Of a stretch of DNA of 64,000 nucleotides, positions 36,400-48,186 are shown in pieces (position 1 is the stretch's first letter; each line of letters opens with the position of its first letter). Source of the DNA: Spirometra erinaceieuropaei (taxonomy: Eukaryota > Platyhelminthes > Cestoda > Diphyllobothriidea > Diphyllobothriidae); contig CACRXP010000112.1 of assembly GCA_902702965.1 (NCBI GenBank), positions 1,189,041 through 1,253,040 of the forward strand, in the 5' to 3' direction. A program made the position numbers and the translations under genes. A model generated the notes under the pieces. The model did not search any database, had not been told where the DNA came from, and saw only the letters and a list, made by a program, of their open reading frames with translations.

Positions 36400-36900
36400 T
36401 TTGATATGAAAAAAGGGCAACATTCTACGAGTGGTGACGACGCGCCACGCGGTTTAAATTTTGAAGTCGCAGAAAAGAAATTTTCAAATGGTTTCTCTCC
36501 TCACAGTAAAAGGCTGTTTCTCCACAAAAATTGGATTATAGGATACCTCATTGCCTCCGCATTCATCGAAATTTTTATCTTTCGACCAGGACAACTTGTC
36601 CACAAACTTCATCTTCCGCGGGAATTTCGCCTTGAGCTACACCACCTACCGTTCCAAAGCACTGTCTCAGAGTGCTTTTTGTGTTTCCGTGCGACGTCTA
36701 TAAAAGGCTGAGTCGATTAATTTTTATTACCACTATTTCTGCCTGTCGCGCTGTTTATAGTCGGATCCTTAACAACTTTCAAACCTAGAATTAGTTGAAA
36801 CGCCCATCAGACCTTTCACTCTCTAGTTATTTCGACAGACCAATATACAACGGTTAACTCTTAAATTCGTTCCCGAAGATTTTCCTTTTTACATAATTTA
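36400..36900. other. Unassigned between LINE relics
   Basis: A 101-codon plus-strand frame (36406-36711) has no family I recognise. It could be untranslated LINE sequence. Confidence 0.4.
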
Positions 36901-36920
36901 AGAAAGCACTACGAACATGT

Positions 36921-38500
36921 GTGCTGCTGCCTAAAATCTGCCACCTCGATCTCGAAACCCTTGAAAAATCGCTCAGCGGCCTAGACCATACGGCCACCTC
37001 ACTGAGGTTGCCAGCCCTCTCACAAAATTATATGGATTGTACAGGGCAGCCACATGCAAATAGGATTTGTGGTGGATGCCAGCTGTTAGCCTTCAGGATC
37101 AACCGTCTCGAGAAGGAGATTGAACAGATAAAGGCTCCTCTACAATATGATTTAGACACTTTAAGGCAAGGCGATACTATAATAACAGCACAGGTACTAG
37201 CCAAAAGCCCATGCACGCGTGTTTCGCCGATGTTTTGCCGCTGCATGGCGCAGCTGCAAGGGGTTCGACTCGTCAGTGTATGGGCTTTTAACTAGTACCT
37301 GTGTTGTTACTATGGTATAAACTTACCTTAAAGTATACTACTAGCTGCCTGTCGGCAGTTAATGAATATTAAGCGGTTACCCGCTGTGGCTGATGAACTT
37401 TGGCCCAAATATTCATGTATAAAATTCTCGGTCTGAGCGTATAGATCTGGAATAAACTGAACTACTCCAACTTCGTAGATAATTTCTCAGGAAATTAAAA
37501 AGTGACAATGATTTAGACACACTTGACGATACAAATGCCCCCATTGGAAGGATAACAAGGTGTAAAGCAAAAGTAACTCACTTAAAAGGCTCTTCAGAAA
37601 TGCCTTTGGTACCAGATACGGCTGCGCAGGAAATCAGAAAAGAAAGAACAAATCTGGTGGTAGAAAAGCCAACGAAAAGGAACAGCCACATCTAAGTGAT
37701 ATCCCCACGGCACCCGAACCAGAAACCTGGACAAAAGCCCCGTCCACAACGGTTGGTGCCGAAAGTCGAAAAACAGGCCGCCACGCTCCGAAAACTCTTG
37801 GATTGGATGTGCCGAGCACAAGTAGTGGTATTGAGGCAATAACCGAGTCTGCAGACCATCATTCACTACCGTCAGTATCAACGACCTCCTCCAAGTCAGT
37901 CAAAACTGGCGTCGAGCATCGAAACTGTGATAGAGAATGTGCTCCGCAATCGCCATCTAATACTCTTAAAGTGCCACACCCCCAGGGGGAAATGCATCAA
38001 TAAAATATACGAACAATATCGCTAGGGACCAATGTCTCGTTATTCAGTGGTTCCCTGAATCAAATGCCAACACTTTTAAAGAGCGGGTTTCGGAAGTTCT
38101 AAGGCCTTTCTAAGGTTTGCTCAACAGTATCCTGGAACCTACGGAGGCACTCGACGTAATCAAAGCCTTCCGTTTCGGAAAACGAACAAACAGTCTGCCA
38201 CCACCAATACGCCCCCGACCTCTCAAAGTTGTGCTGGCTTGTAAGGAACAAGCTGGGTCGATTCTCTCTCGGGGCTTTAGAATAAAAGGCGCATCACGAC
38301 GTTATTCAACCGGATTTCTAGCCAGCAGAGAGGTTGAAACGTCGTTTTCTAGTTTTAGAGCTGAGGAAGAGAATCCGCGAAGGAGAACGGAAGTTGGTTA
38401 TCTAAAACAACCCAATCAGACAGCTCCCATCATTCTTCCTTCGGACGGGCCCAATCTGGATTACCGCGCAGCTGACATAGTAGGCAAATGTCCTAGATGA
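36921..38500 (+). pseudogene. LINE ORF1 remnant
   Basis: The N-terminal part has a Cys-rich segment (CTGQPHANRICGGCQ) followed by a short coiled-coil-like stretch (FRINRLEKEIEQIK). The C-terminal part (38117-38500) has LNSILEPTEALDVIKAFRFG, PRPLKVVLACKEQAGSILSR and NPRRRTEV, the pattern of the nucleic-acid-binding half of CR1-type ORF1 proteins. Between them lies a Ser/Thr-rich linker with frameshifts and a 145 bp hairpin element. It ends one base before the endonuclease frame, as ORF1/ORF2 of LINEs do. Confidence 0.6.
37174..37318. mobile_element. Small foldback (hairpin) insertion
   Basis: The arms 37174-37212 and 37280-37318 are reverse complements over 39 bp with about five mismatches; the inner ends read caaaagcccat and atgggcttttaa. 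The loop is 67 bp. Probably a miniature inverted-repeat element inserted in the LINE ORF1 relic; no flanking duplication was established. Confidence 0.65.
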
Positions 38501-38975
38501 AGCAAATTACTTCTCTACCGGCCGTAAATCGCAAACTGAAATTTCTTCATACAAATGTACATAGCATGCTATCAAAAGTCGACAAGCTAAACATCCATCT
38601 ATCTGATCTATTCTCATATATAATCTTACTTACGGGAACTTGGTTGAATCAGCAGGTGGACGACCGCGTGTTAACTATACCGAAATACCAGCTGTTTAGA
38701 AAAGGCAGGCCAGGACGTCAGGGTAGAGGCGTACTCACGTATGTAAAACAGGGACTGATAGTCTCAGACAAAACAGATCAACTTACGTGTACTTCTGAGG
38801 CAATTTGGCTAACTATAAAATCACCGGGTTAAGCGAGCCTTGACGTCCTGACGGTCTACCGACCGCCGAAAAATGACCCCACGGCTGGCGTCCGTCTAAG
38901 TGAGGCCCTGGAGAGATTCTCTATCCGGTCTGAAGTCTTAATCATGGGGAATTCGATGCTCCTCTTATCGATTCG
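38497..38975 (+). pseudogene. LINE endonuclease domain, truncated by internal deletion
   Basis: LKFLHTNVHSMLSKVDKLN, IILLTGTWLNQQVDDRVLTI, YQLFRKGRPGRQGRGVLTYV, DQLTCTSEAIWLTI, LDVLTVYRPPKNDPTAG and a ruined GDFN (frameshift). The catalytic Glu of TETW reads Gly. After about 38975 the sequence jumps to a LINE 3' UTR, so the rest of the endonuclease and all of RT are missing. Shares its design with the relic at 24.4 kb. Confidence 0.8.
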
Positions 38976-39370
38976 GCTGGACTAAGCGGATTGAGTCCGA
39001 TCGCGTCTAGGTTCTTCTGTCTTGCCACTTCGAGGCGGATGACCTCACTCGGTTTAGGAAGCTCTGCCTTGGCGATTTACGTTTTGAATCCTTTATAAAA
39101 TACCATATTCAGGCCAGTCCTGCTCGACCCGCATATTTTCCATTTAATGAGCAGCAGTTTTTTTCTATTTAAAAGTGAACTTATTCCAACACACTTTATC
39201 TTGTTTCATAAGGAGTCTTTTTTACTTCCCGCTGATCGTTTTATATGTAACTGTTCATTCTATAACCGAAAACTGACTAATGTACAGAATCTGTCTACAT
39301 GCTCTAAAATGTACTTGAAAATTTATATTTACTTGCTGCAATGGGATCCCAAAGAGTCTTTCGATAAAAT
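38976..39370 (+). repeat. LINE 3' UTR joined to the endonuclease relic
   Basis: The sequence gcgtctaggttcttctgtct, then ggatgacctcactcggttta, then ggccagtcctgctcgacccg and gcagcagttttttctattta is homologous to 35540-35740. This marks the 3' boundary of the LINE whose RT was deleted. Confidence 0.65.
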
Positions 39371-39559
39371 TATTTAGTTATTTAGGGCCGAAAGTTAGGC
39401 TTCAATGACTACTTCTGGATGTGGTCTCTATGGAATTTGCCTTCAGCTAGGATTGGAACCGCCCCGTTTCTTGTTGGGGGAAAACCGAGTCCGCCAATCA
39501 TGAACCAGGCGTGTGCTACGGGTAGACGAGCTGTTTAGCTCTGGCACTGACTGTGCTTG

Positions 39560-39765
39560 ATCTCCCCTCTGGTCTTTCTGACTCTCTCTTGACACCAGGC
39601 CCAGGAAGGTGGAAGGTGAGAGTGCTATATGTGCTACACAAGCGTGAAATTACCATAAACTGATCTTCGGAAAGTGAATTATTCCTGTGTCCACCCCGCT
39701 TTGAGGCATGTGATGGGCATAGCCGGTAACCACTGTCGAACTGCTATACGATCTGCGCTTTGTGC
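39560..39765 (-). repeat. R1 repeat, minus-strand copy
   Basis: Shares ccctctggtctttctgactc, ttgacaccaggcccag and a gtgagagtgc...gctacacaagc section with the other minus-strand R1 copies. Diverged. Confidence 0.5.
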
Positions 39766-39769
39766 CTGT

Positions 39770-42700
39770 AGCATGGTCTGAAACTTCAGGTGCTACTCAG
39801 GCATCACTTTAAACTGGAGCTAATAATAAGCCTACTTTTCTGGTTGAAAGTCATTTGTATCGCCCGGAGAACCCATAAATACGGAAAAGAAGTGACGTTC
39901 AACAACCTGAGCCGGAAGAGTTCGCCTGTGCGCTATCGCCGCTCTCACAGGCTCCCCAATTTTATATTTCCCGAAACAAAAGGAAGCTCATTTCGAAGCC
40001 AATTCATCCCCCACAAAGGGGCCTTCCAGTTTTCTCTTTCAGCCGACATTCCCTCTCTTCCACTTGGTGCCAACCCCTAAGGCCTAAGTATTCTCTCCTC
40101 TCCTTTCAGGGTACCTTATATCCTGTACACTTAAGTTTGGTCAATAAATATGAAAAGGGCGTTCGACACATAGGTAGCTTGCATGCACCACACAACTGAT
40201 GTCTTGACAAAAAATCACAAGACTGTTAAGGCTGATTAAAATCAATTTACTTCCGGCGGAGCGACTTGCTCCGGCGTACATGACCCATGAAACATATTTA
40301 TGAGCCCAAAGCTACTTAATTTTAATTTATAAGTCCTAGTATCGTATCACTTGTCTTTTCTCTCCCTTTTCGTTATTATTATGCATTTGAAGACAAGTTT
40401 CCTCCTAAGACAGACCCTCAAACTCCTCAGTGACAAGTAGGCCGAAAGACAAGACTAATGGAGCCGAAGCTCAGCAGAAAAAACGTGTTTGTCTTAGTTT
40501 TTCTAGTGTATTCTAAGCAGAATGACATCATCCATCTGTTATCATTTAATTGAAGGTTTAACAAGGATTCCGTCAAGCACCCTCTTGTTATCGGTTGGAT
40601 ATCCTCCTTTGCACGTATTTACAGAAACAGCTCCTGACTACCCAAACACACGAGTAAGTTCTGTTGTTCCCTCCATCTCGAGCATTCTCAGGCTGACGTA
40701 AACCGAACTCTCGTAAAAATTCCAGGACTCATCTCTGACGTAGAAACAGTCTACCCTGAATTGTTTGATTAGTGTGAAATTATTGTAGATGGCGTTTGGA
40801 TGTGAGCTGGCCAGCCTTTAAATTGCCTGGCCTTCCTAAGAAGTCCTTCCTATGCATAATTTCCCTTACTATTTACCGACCTGAATGAAAATACGATCAC
40901 ATCGAATGGTAAATGCTACTCTGAATCAGTGTCGGTGGTCAACATACTCCTCGGCAAGCAAAAAGAATTCAAATCTCCCTCCTAAATAAGAAGTTCTAAT
41001 CATAACACAACGCAGATGAGGGTCATTCCTTCATCCAGACGAAGTGGCGTAGAATTGTTGACTCATAGAAGGTTCGTTAGGATACTAACGTGTAGGACAC
41101 GGACAGGCGTCTCACAAAGTTTACTGACTGTCAGAGTGCCATAAGCGTTATTATAGAGAATTTGCCCTGGACTGGGTCTCTGCCCAACTTTGATGGCACA
41201 GAAGCAAATCCGGCGTCCAGTCGACATACCTATGCTGAAAATTCTATATCTGCCCGATATGAATTCCGTATGTTATTGCTGCCAGGGATGATGAGTTTGT
41301 TTTGAGAAAAAAGTGGCAAAATATCCAGAAGACTTGAATCTCAGAAAAGGTCATACTCTTATCTTTGAGTGACAAACCTGACGTACACGGACTTTCGTTA
41401 AGTCTTGTTTTTCCGCATCGATTGCGAAAACATTCTCAGTCTACTTGCTGTGTTTATTTGTTTGGTCTTAGTGGTGATTATCGTAGATCTCTGCTTCATC
41501 ATCTTCTCCCTTTTAACCCTCTGCACAATTTTCCCTGCTTATGATGGACCAGTCAGACCATTGTCTCCAGTTTCAGCAAGCACAAGAGAGCCTTGCATAG
41601 ATAAATTAGCGACAGGTATAGGCACACCTGTCAGACATATCTGCTAAGTCAACCTGCTTCGGTCCCCAGATAGCATTTATTTGTCCAGGGTTAGACGTTT
41701 GCTAGGTCGTTTGACTTGCGAGCTAGTGCAGGGCTAGTAACCTGGTTGGCTTACATTGCTCGATCTATGCGCGGAAAGGAGCTTTTCTGTCACACCCCCT
41801 CCTTGATGCTCACCCGAGTGTATTTTGCACGTCAGGCCTAAGGGGCCTTTTGAGCGTACGCACGCATGCAGGGTGCACACACGCACTTTATCCGGAATTT
41901 AGGCCCCTGTCTGGTGGCCTAAATCGCCTCGGAGGACAATGCTCTCAACTCGCCCGAGAAGGCGCGTCAACCTACTGTCCCCGTGTGGAAAGTGTCCGCT
42001 AGGATTGCTGCAAAAATCCAGTCAATTGCAACGCTAGCCCGCAATCGGGCGACCGGGCTAACCCTGGACGAGTAGAATGCTATCAGAGCGTCCCAACGGT
42101 CGTTCAACGCTCAAAGCCGTCATAGGCATTAACATAATTAATCTGCTTAACAGAGGCTCGCACAGGTGCATTACAGAGAGCACTAGCTAAACGGACTCAC
42201 ATCCTGCCTGGACGATTATTGAATAGCCCTGCTACTTTCAGCATCACTCAGCGATCTTTTGTCACAAATTCGACCATGAAATCTTGGATTGACCATAATG
42301 TAGTCAACAGGACTGGCTGTACGGACATCGTTTGAGTACCAGGTCAGTAGACGTTTGTGTAGCTACTGAAAGCACGTGGTGATGGCAATCAGCTGGTTTT
42401 AATCAACAAACTCCAGAAATCTTTCGTCGTTGTCGCGTCGAGAGCTAAGTCAAAAGCAGCCAATAAAGTGACCGAGAAGTCACTTAACCCAGTTAGACCA
42501 CTCCACGTCCGGTAGATCACAGCGAGAGACATTTACTGCGTCTTGCAGTTTCAAGTATTTTGTCGCGCTGACCAGCAGTTGGTGTTGGCACTTACACAGA
42601 GACGACGAGGACATTCGTAAAGTGGCCCTTCTCGTCTTCGTGCAGTTATTTTTAGCACCAACTTCAGTAATTTCTCTTTGTGCAGTCTTTCCGATTGCCG

Positions 42701-42820
42701 CAAACCTTTCCATGTTAGAACTGGACCTGTTTACCCTTTAATCTCTACCATTTTGGTATTCGTTCTCTACTGGATGAGTGCATAAAAGTCACCTTAGAGA
42801 TTCTTTTCTAGGCTGCGTGG
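39770..42820. other. Unassigned region upstream of TTC7
   Basis: No gene is recognised. A short hydrophobic frame (41405-41647) is probably chance. A small perfect hairpin (tttaggcc / ggcctaaa, 41898-41923) is visible. The TTC7 promoter and any 5' untranslated exons should lie here, but no reliable core promoter can be named; gcataaaagtc near 42780 is TATA-like only. Confidence 0.5.
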
Positions 42821-42860
42821 CGTGCTGACGTTTTTGTGCTCCCTTGTATCAGTGGCCCTT

Positions 42861-42877
42861 CACACCCTCTCTCTTAG
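42861..42877 (+). promoter_or_regulatory. Splice-acceptor-like tract just before the TTC7 start codon
   Basis: A pyrimidine-rich run ending in AG lies one base before the ATG. It could be the acceptor of an intron in the 5' UTR or a spliced-leader trans-splice acceptor, which tapeworms are known to use. A second candidate acceptor (ttcttttctag) ends near 42813. No upstream exon can be named from sequence alone. Confidence 0.4.
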
Positions 42878-42878
42878 A

Positions 42879-43014
42879 ATGTGTGCTGCAAAGGCGACGC
42901 GTACACGTAAGCCGCGGTCGGAGGCGGAGATTGAGCGAAACCGAGCTGAAGGCAACTTCACGAAAGCCTTAGAGCAGGCATACTCCCTCAAAGGAGAACG
43001 TGGTGGATCAAACG
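42879..43014 (+). CDS. TTC7: TTC7 exon 1
   Basis: Encodes the N-terminal helix (residues 1-45): a basic stretch of Thr, Arg and Lys, then SEAEIERNRAEGNF, which matches the conserved E-x-E-I-E-R-x-R-x-E start of TTC7. It ends before the donor gtattt in phase 1. The ATG lies one base after a pyrimidine tract ending in AG (42861-42877). An in-frame ATG at 42822 would add 19 hydrophobic residues with no family counterpart, so I prefer 42879. Confidence 0.85.
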
Positions 43015-46000
43015 GTATTTTGCTCTGTCCAATTAACCTGCGACACTCCCTCAATCTTCTTTCTAGCCTGTCTCTTTCATCTCGTATTTTGCGAAAATAA
43101 GTTAGAGCCAGCCGAAAAGGATTACTCTTCAGCAATCGACTTTGCTGGCGCTGAGTCGGCTGCGGAAGATGCTCTGCGCACTGCTGCGGACGATCAGTAT
43201 CGTCTTGAGGCCTTGATATTGAAAGCTAAGATAGCATTTATTCGGGAAAAGTATGCCGATGTCTTGGAAGTTCTAGATAGCGTCGACTTAAAAAGTGCGA
43301 AAATTGAATCCTACACTTCACGCTTCGTGCGACTACTTTGTGAAGGCCTGGCCATGCTGGGTACGTTCCTCGTTTCAGTCTGATTCGCTAATTCAGGCCT
43401 AAGCAAGGAGCGTACTGCCTCAAAGGCGGAGGCCATCCTGTCTCCAGAGATCTGCGATTATTATGACTTGGCCGGGAATATGTGCATTAGACACCTACAA
43501 GAATTGGAATCTTCTCTGCCTGAGTCGGCTTTGCCCATCGGAATTCCCAAAGTTGTCGAGATGGCGATAAAGAGGCGTGTTCTGGTGCCATTGCAGCAAA
43601 AGTATGTTAAGTATATTTGCAAAGTCGCTTTGACATTTTACGTGCTTCCATATCGTTCTTAGTGGTTTAACTTCCTTTGTTTTGCAACAGAATTCCACCC
43701 TTTAACCATTTCCGGCGGGGATTGCTGTTATTTCTTCGCCCTACACAGAAGTCAGGTTGCGTTTGGCTTGTGTTACGTCTGCTGTCAGTGACTTACAACT
43801 ATGCCTCGACAACTGGTCATGCGGAAGTTGCGCTGGCTCAATACGGCGGCCTAGGTCGGTGTATGGCACACGCTGTTGGACTGCGCACCCATTACGAATG
43901 CCATGTGGACGTGGGCGAGGGCACACGCCGCGCCAGCCACCTGGGCCCGATCGCGCCACAGGTCTTCTCGACTCTGTTTTGACACCGGGCCCTGGTGGGT
44001 GGGTGAGGAGGGAGTGCGGTAGATGCAGCTCAAGTCTGCTATCAGTATAAACTAATTTACACACAAGTCACCGTCTCTGCTATGGGGCACACAATGGACG
44101 TTGTCGGTAACGACAGTCGAACTGTCTTTTTGCTACTGCAAAGTATACGCGTGCTGCTAAGCACATTGCGTCAACTTCGCGCTAAATTGGATCAGAGAGT
44201 AGGTTCCAAAGGATAAATTTTGCGCTTTCGAGCACACCACCACTGATACGCGGACTACCGGCTCTGTGGACGGTAACAAAGTATTTGCTGACATTGTCGC
44301 CATTCCCGCCGATGTGAAGTTGTGGTTTGATAGGAAGACGTGGTTGGTAAGGGAACGGGGGATGAAAACAGCGTACGCCGAGTGTTATTTTAATGAGACC
44401 GTTTGCGAAAAAGGCGAACGTATCATTACTGTCCAGGAGCGCCTTCTCGATTCTGAGCCGTGTACTTCAATGGGCAGTTTAACTGTCTTTCCCAGGCCTC
44501 GCTGTTAATCGCAAGCGACTGTTCCGGAGAATAACAGCGGTGACTTGCCCGAGAATCAGTTTATAGTGAGGCAAACGTTTGCACCATTTGCCGCACTCTC
44601 CGATCCCCGCCAACGACTTGACAAGCCCTGGACGACTGAAGATGGACGAGAAACCTGTGACCGCCGAGGCTGAAGCCACCCCTGCGTCTATCATACTCGT
44701 GCTGGCCTCTAACCTCGCACGTACACGTTTTTTAAGAGGGGCATCGAATCGCACACGAGTGAAGAGAACATAAAAACCACAGTAAGAGGGGAACATTGCA
44801 GTCAGGCCCTCGTTTCTGCCCAGGATTGCCTCGTCAGCTGGTACGTTGACGGTATTCAAGTGTCTTTGGCTGTTTGTATTTCGAAACTTAGACGTCGTAG
44901 ATGAACTGAGACGCTCTCACTCTCTCCTGTATCTCATATCAACGGCAAGTCCGAGGCAAGCCGGTGGACTGCAGCATTTAGCGCAGTGTTCGGCCTGCCG
45001 TAGTACCTCTGTCCAACGCGTCCCCGGTTCTTTGTGCGCAGACCAGGGGGTGCGGCGACACGTCCAGGTTCAGGTTCACGCAGTGTCAGCCAACTGCGCC
45101 CATTGCCGCCTCCGTTCTTCTTGACTATAATGGCACTGGGCCTAGGTGGGAGAGGAGGGGAGAGTGCGGCAGATGCGACGCAAGTCTATTGCCATTAAAA
45201 ACTAATTCGTGTGTAAGTCACCGTCCCTAGTCCCACCATACTGTGGGACACACGGTGGACATTGTGGGAATGGACGGTTGAATTGTCGTCTCACGCCCAC
45301 ACACTAACGTGTCGTCCCTCACTACAGATGTCCGCAAACTTGATTGGAAAATTATTTTTTTTAGTGACAGATAATGCCGCACTCATTGTTTTCGCTTATG
45401 CACACACAATTGAATAATCTGATTTGGTTGTTCACTCCGTGGTGTGCTCCGTCTGAGATGGCAGCAAGTCTTTAAATTGTGTTTTCTATAAAAAATAAAA
45501 ATTGCAACTTATTATAACAAAAATAGTCTAAATGACTCCTTTTAATAATAGCAGCTGAGATATAATCATGATTTTACCACAGCAAGCCATAATTTCAAGT
45601 AATTGCAGATGCTTTATTAGGTAGGCCATTTAAGAATGTACGCAAAACCTCCATAAGTGTTTGGTACGGGAGCCATATAGACAAGACACAAGACGGCCAC
45701 TCAAGTAGTATGCATATTCTCCGTCTGCTTTCTGTGCCCTGTTAAGTTCAGACGTATTTACTAAAAAGTATTTGCAAACATATTCTTTTTTTCACTGCTT
45801 TTTCAACAAACTACGCCCTTAAAGATCTCACCCAAAAAAGTTAGTTTTCGGTTTAGAAAAAGTTTGTAATTATGAGATTTATTGTGTCCATGCAGATACC
45901 ATCGTATCTGTCCATTGATTAGTTCCCCAGTGTGGTCCGTATCCACTGCAGAGATTATCGACGTTGTATAATAGTTTTTTTTAATATCATGGCAAGATGT

Positions 46001-48149
46001 GTGAGTTTTCTGGTAAAGTATACTACATGTAGCTTGGAAAGTAAACACAGGCGCCACGGCCGGTCGGGTTCAAGATTATTCGAGAATTTAAAAGCTTTTC
46101 CAAAACTGGGAGGTGCCGTTCCTTCAAGTTGAAAATTTAAATATGCACTTTTCTTCAGAATATGTTCAAGAAGGAGTATTTCTGTGCATGCCTTCTATGG
46201 AATGTGTTTGAATATATAGGGACATCTAAAATCGACAGAGAAAATCACAGCACTTAAGCAGCCGTTTTTTGTCGAGCATGGTTTTTGCAGCTGGCCGCGA
46301 AGAGACGCATTGAAATATTGCTTTTAATATTGGGGTGTACTAAGCGTGCAGATATTTAAAAAGGACTAATAATCACGCGAGCTTTTCAACGATTTTTGCA
46401 AAAAAACAGCTGTTGATCACTGTGCTATATTTCTGCATTTACTAGCAATGTGACCGACGCCATTTCACGCTTTCGGTGTCTGATGCGTTTTGTGGAAACG
46501 CCCTCCACACGACCCCTTCGCCAGTTGCTAGCGCGTCAGTTGGCAGAACTCCTTCTTCGCGTAGTGTCAACTGGAAATTACCAAAAGTGCCTCACGGCCT
46601 CTGACTCGAGCATGTCAACAAGCCAGGTATCCACCGAGTCCTTTCCCCCGACTTTTGAAAGTACCACTGATGACTTTCTTGCTCCGTCTTCGGGTTCAGC
46701 GGTTTTACACGTTTGACTCCGCCTACGGCCGTATGCGTATGTATTTATTCTCCAACGTAGTCTGCTAAAAGACTTCAAACAACACACCAAAAACCGACAT
46801 TTCCATAAATCATTCTCAACTGTTTTTTTAAGAGTATTATAGAGCAGTCGGTACACTCTCGTTTTACACTGGAGATCAGTGTTTTACCCTGTGGGAGTTA
46901 AACCCAGCGTTGATTGGGGCCGAAGCGGGTGGAGGAAGGTGCCAGTGGGCCAGAAGTGGCTCCAGTCTTGATCCTGGCTGTTCCAATCGATCTACCTCTT
47001 ATGGAAGCATGTTGGCTGTCGAAACGTCTAGACATTAAGCTCATAGTTTTAGTAATCCTGACAGGGTTGTTCACAGATCTAGTCACGGAACATGCCCGTT
47101 CTTTTGGTCACTTTGCGACTGCCGTTGAGGGCCGCAGGACGCAAAGGAAGGAGCTTCTTCTCTGTTGTAACAAAGTCGATGAAGGACCCTCCCACGCCAA
47201 AATGTGCGTGTTTGTTTTTGGAGAGAACGCTAGCAAAGATGAGGGGGATCGGATATAGCCATTTCTGGCATCTCAATGGCAGAAGTGCTTGGTCTGACTA
47301 ACTTCCTATATTCCTGAGGATGGTGTTACTGAAACATTCGGTGTACCGTAGTTTTATCCTCAACTCGTATCACGTTTATGCATCCTTTACAACTAGTGAC
47401 TCAGATAAAGTAGACTGTGTTTACGGAGAACCTACCAGCCGAGTTTGATGGGCTGTTTCTCTACATACTGCTCTCTCTCTAGGTAGTGGAATATCGCCGA
47501 CCTCGCCGTTACTCTCCCGATCGCTTTGTCCCTGATGACCAGTTACAAGAAGCCATTTTAATGCTTCTGATCTCCGAGTACATTGTGAGTGAATTTTTCT
47601 TATTTTAGTACCGACGATGGTGCCGACAGCGCTTCTAAAGATGACAGTCATTCCGAATCACCTCCTCGCCTTTATATTTCTCCCCCGTGTTTGCTTTGCA
47701 GGCGAGTCAGGAGGTGATTCTTAATCGATCGGCCGAACTGAACAAAGAGCGTCAAAGGACAGTGAATGAGGCAATCGCAGTCTACGACCTCCTGGCCATT
47801 GCTCTCGTTCGGAAGGGCTGTTTTTCCTTCCTCTCCAAGGTCGGTTTTGATGTCCATAATGAAGCCTAAAACAGATCATTAGAGAAAAAATCGTCACGCC
47901 TTAAGAGTGTGTTAATCAACCAACGAGAAGTTTTTCGCTGACTCTGATGTCCTTTCAGAAGTTCCTACTGCTAGTGAAAGATTACTTCTGCGTTTTATAC
48001 AATCTTCTTCCCTTCTAGACCCTGGAGCGAGCTCTGAAGTTCGCCTATTGTGAATTTCAAATTTGGTACCAATTCGCCTTGTCGCTCATAAGTTCTCGAA
48101 AGGTAAGCTTCTGATGTTCCCTCTGTCACCTTTTTGTGGTATCCTCGTC

Positions 48150-48186
<37 letters not shown>

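Noticed and set aside
41405..41647. Hydrophobic 80-codon frame upstream of TTC7
   Set aside because: One Leu/Ile/Val-rich segment alone is not enough; no start context, homologue or splice partners were recognised.
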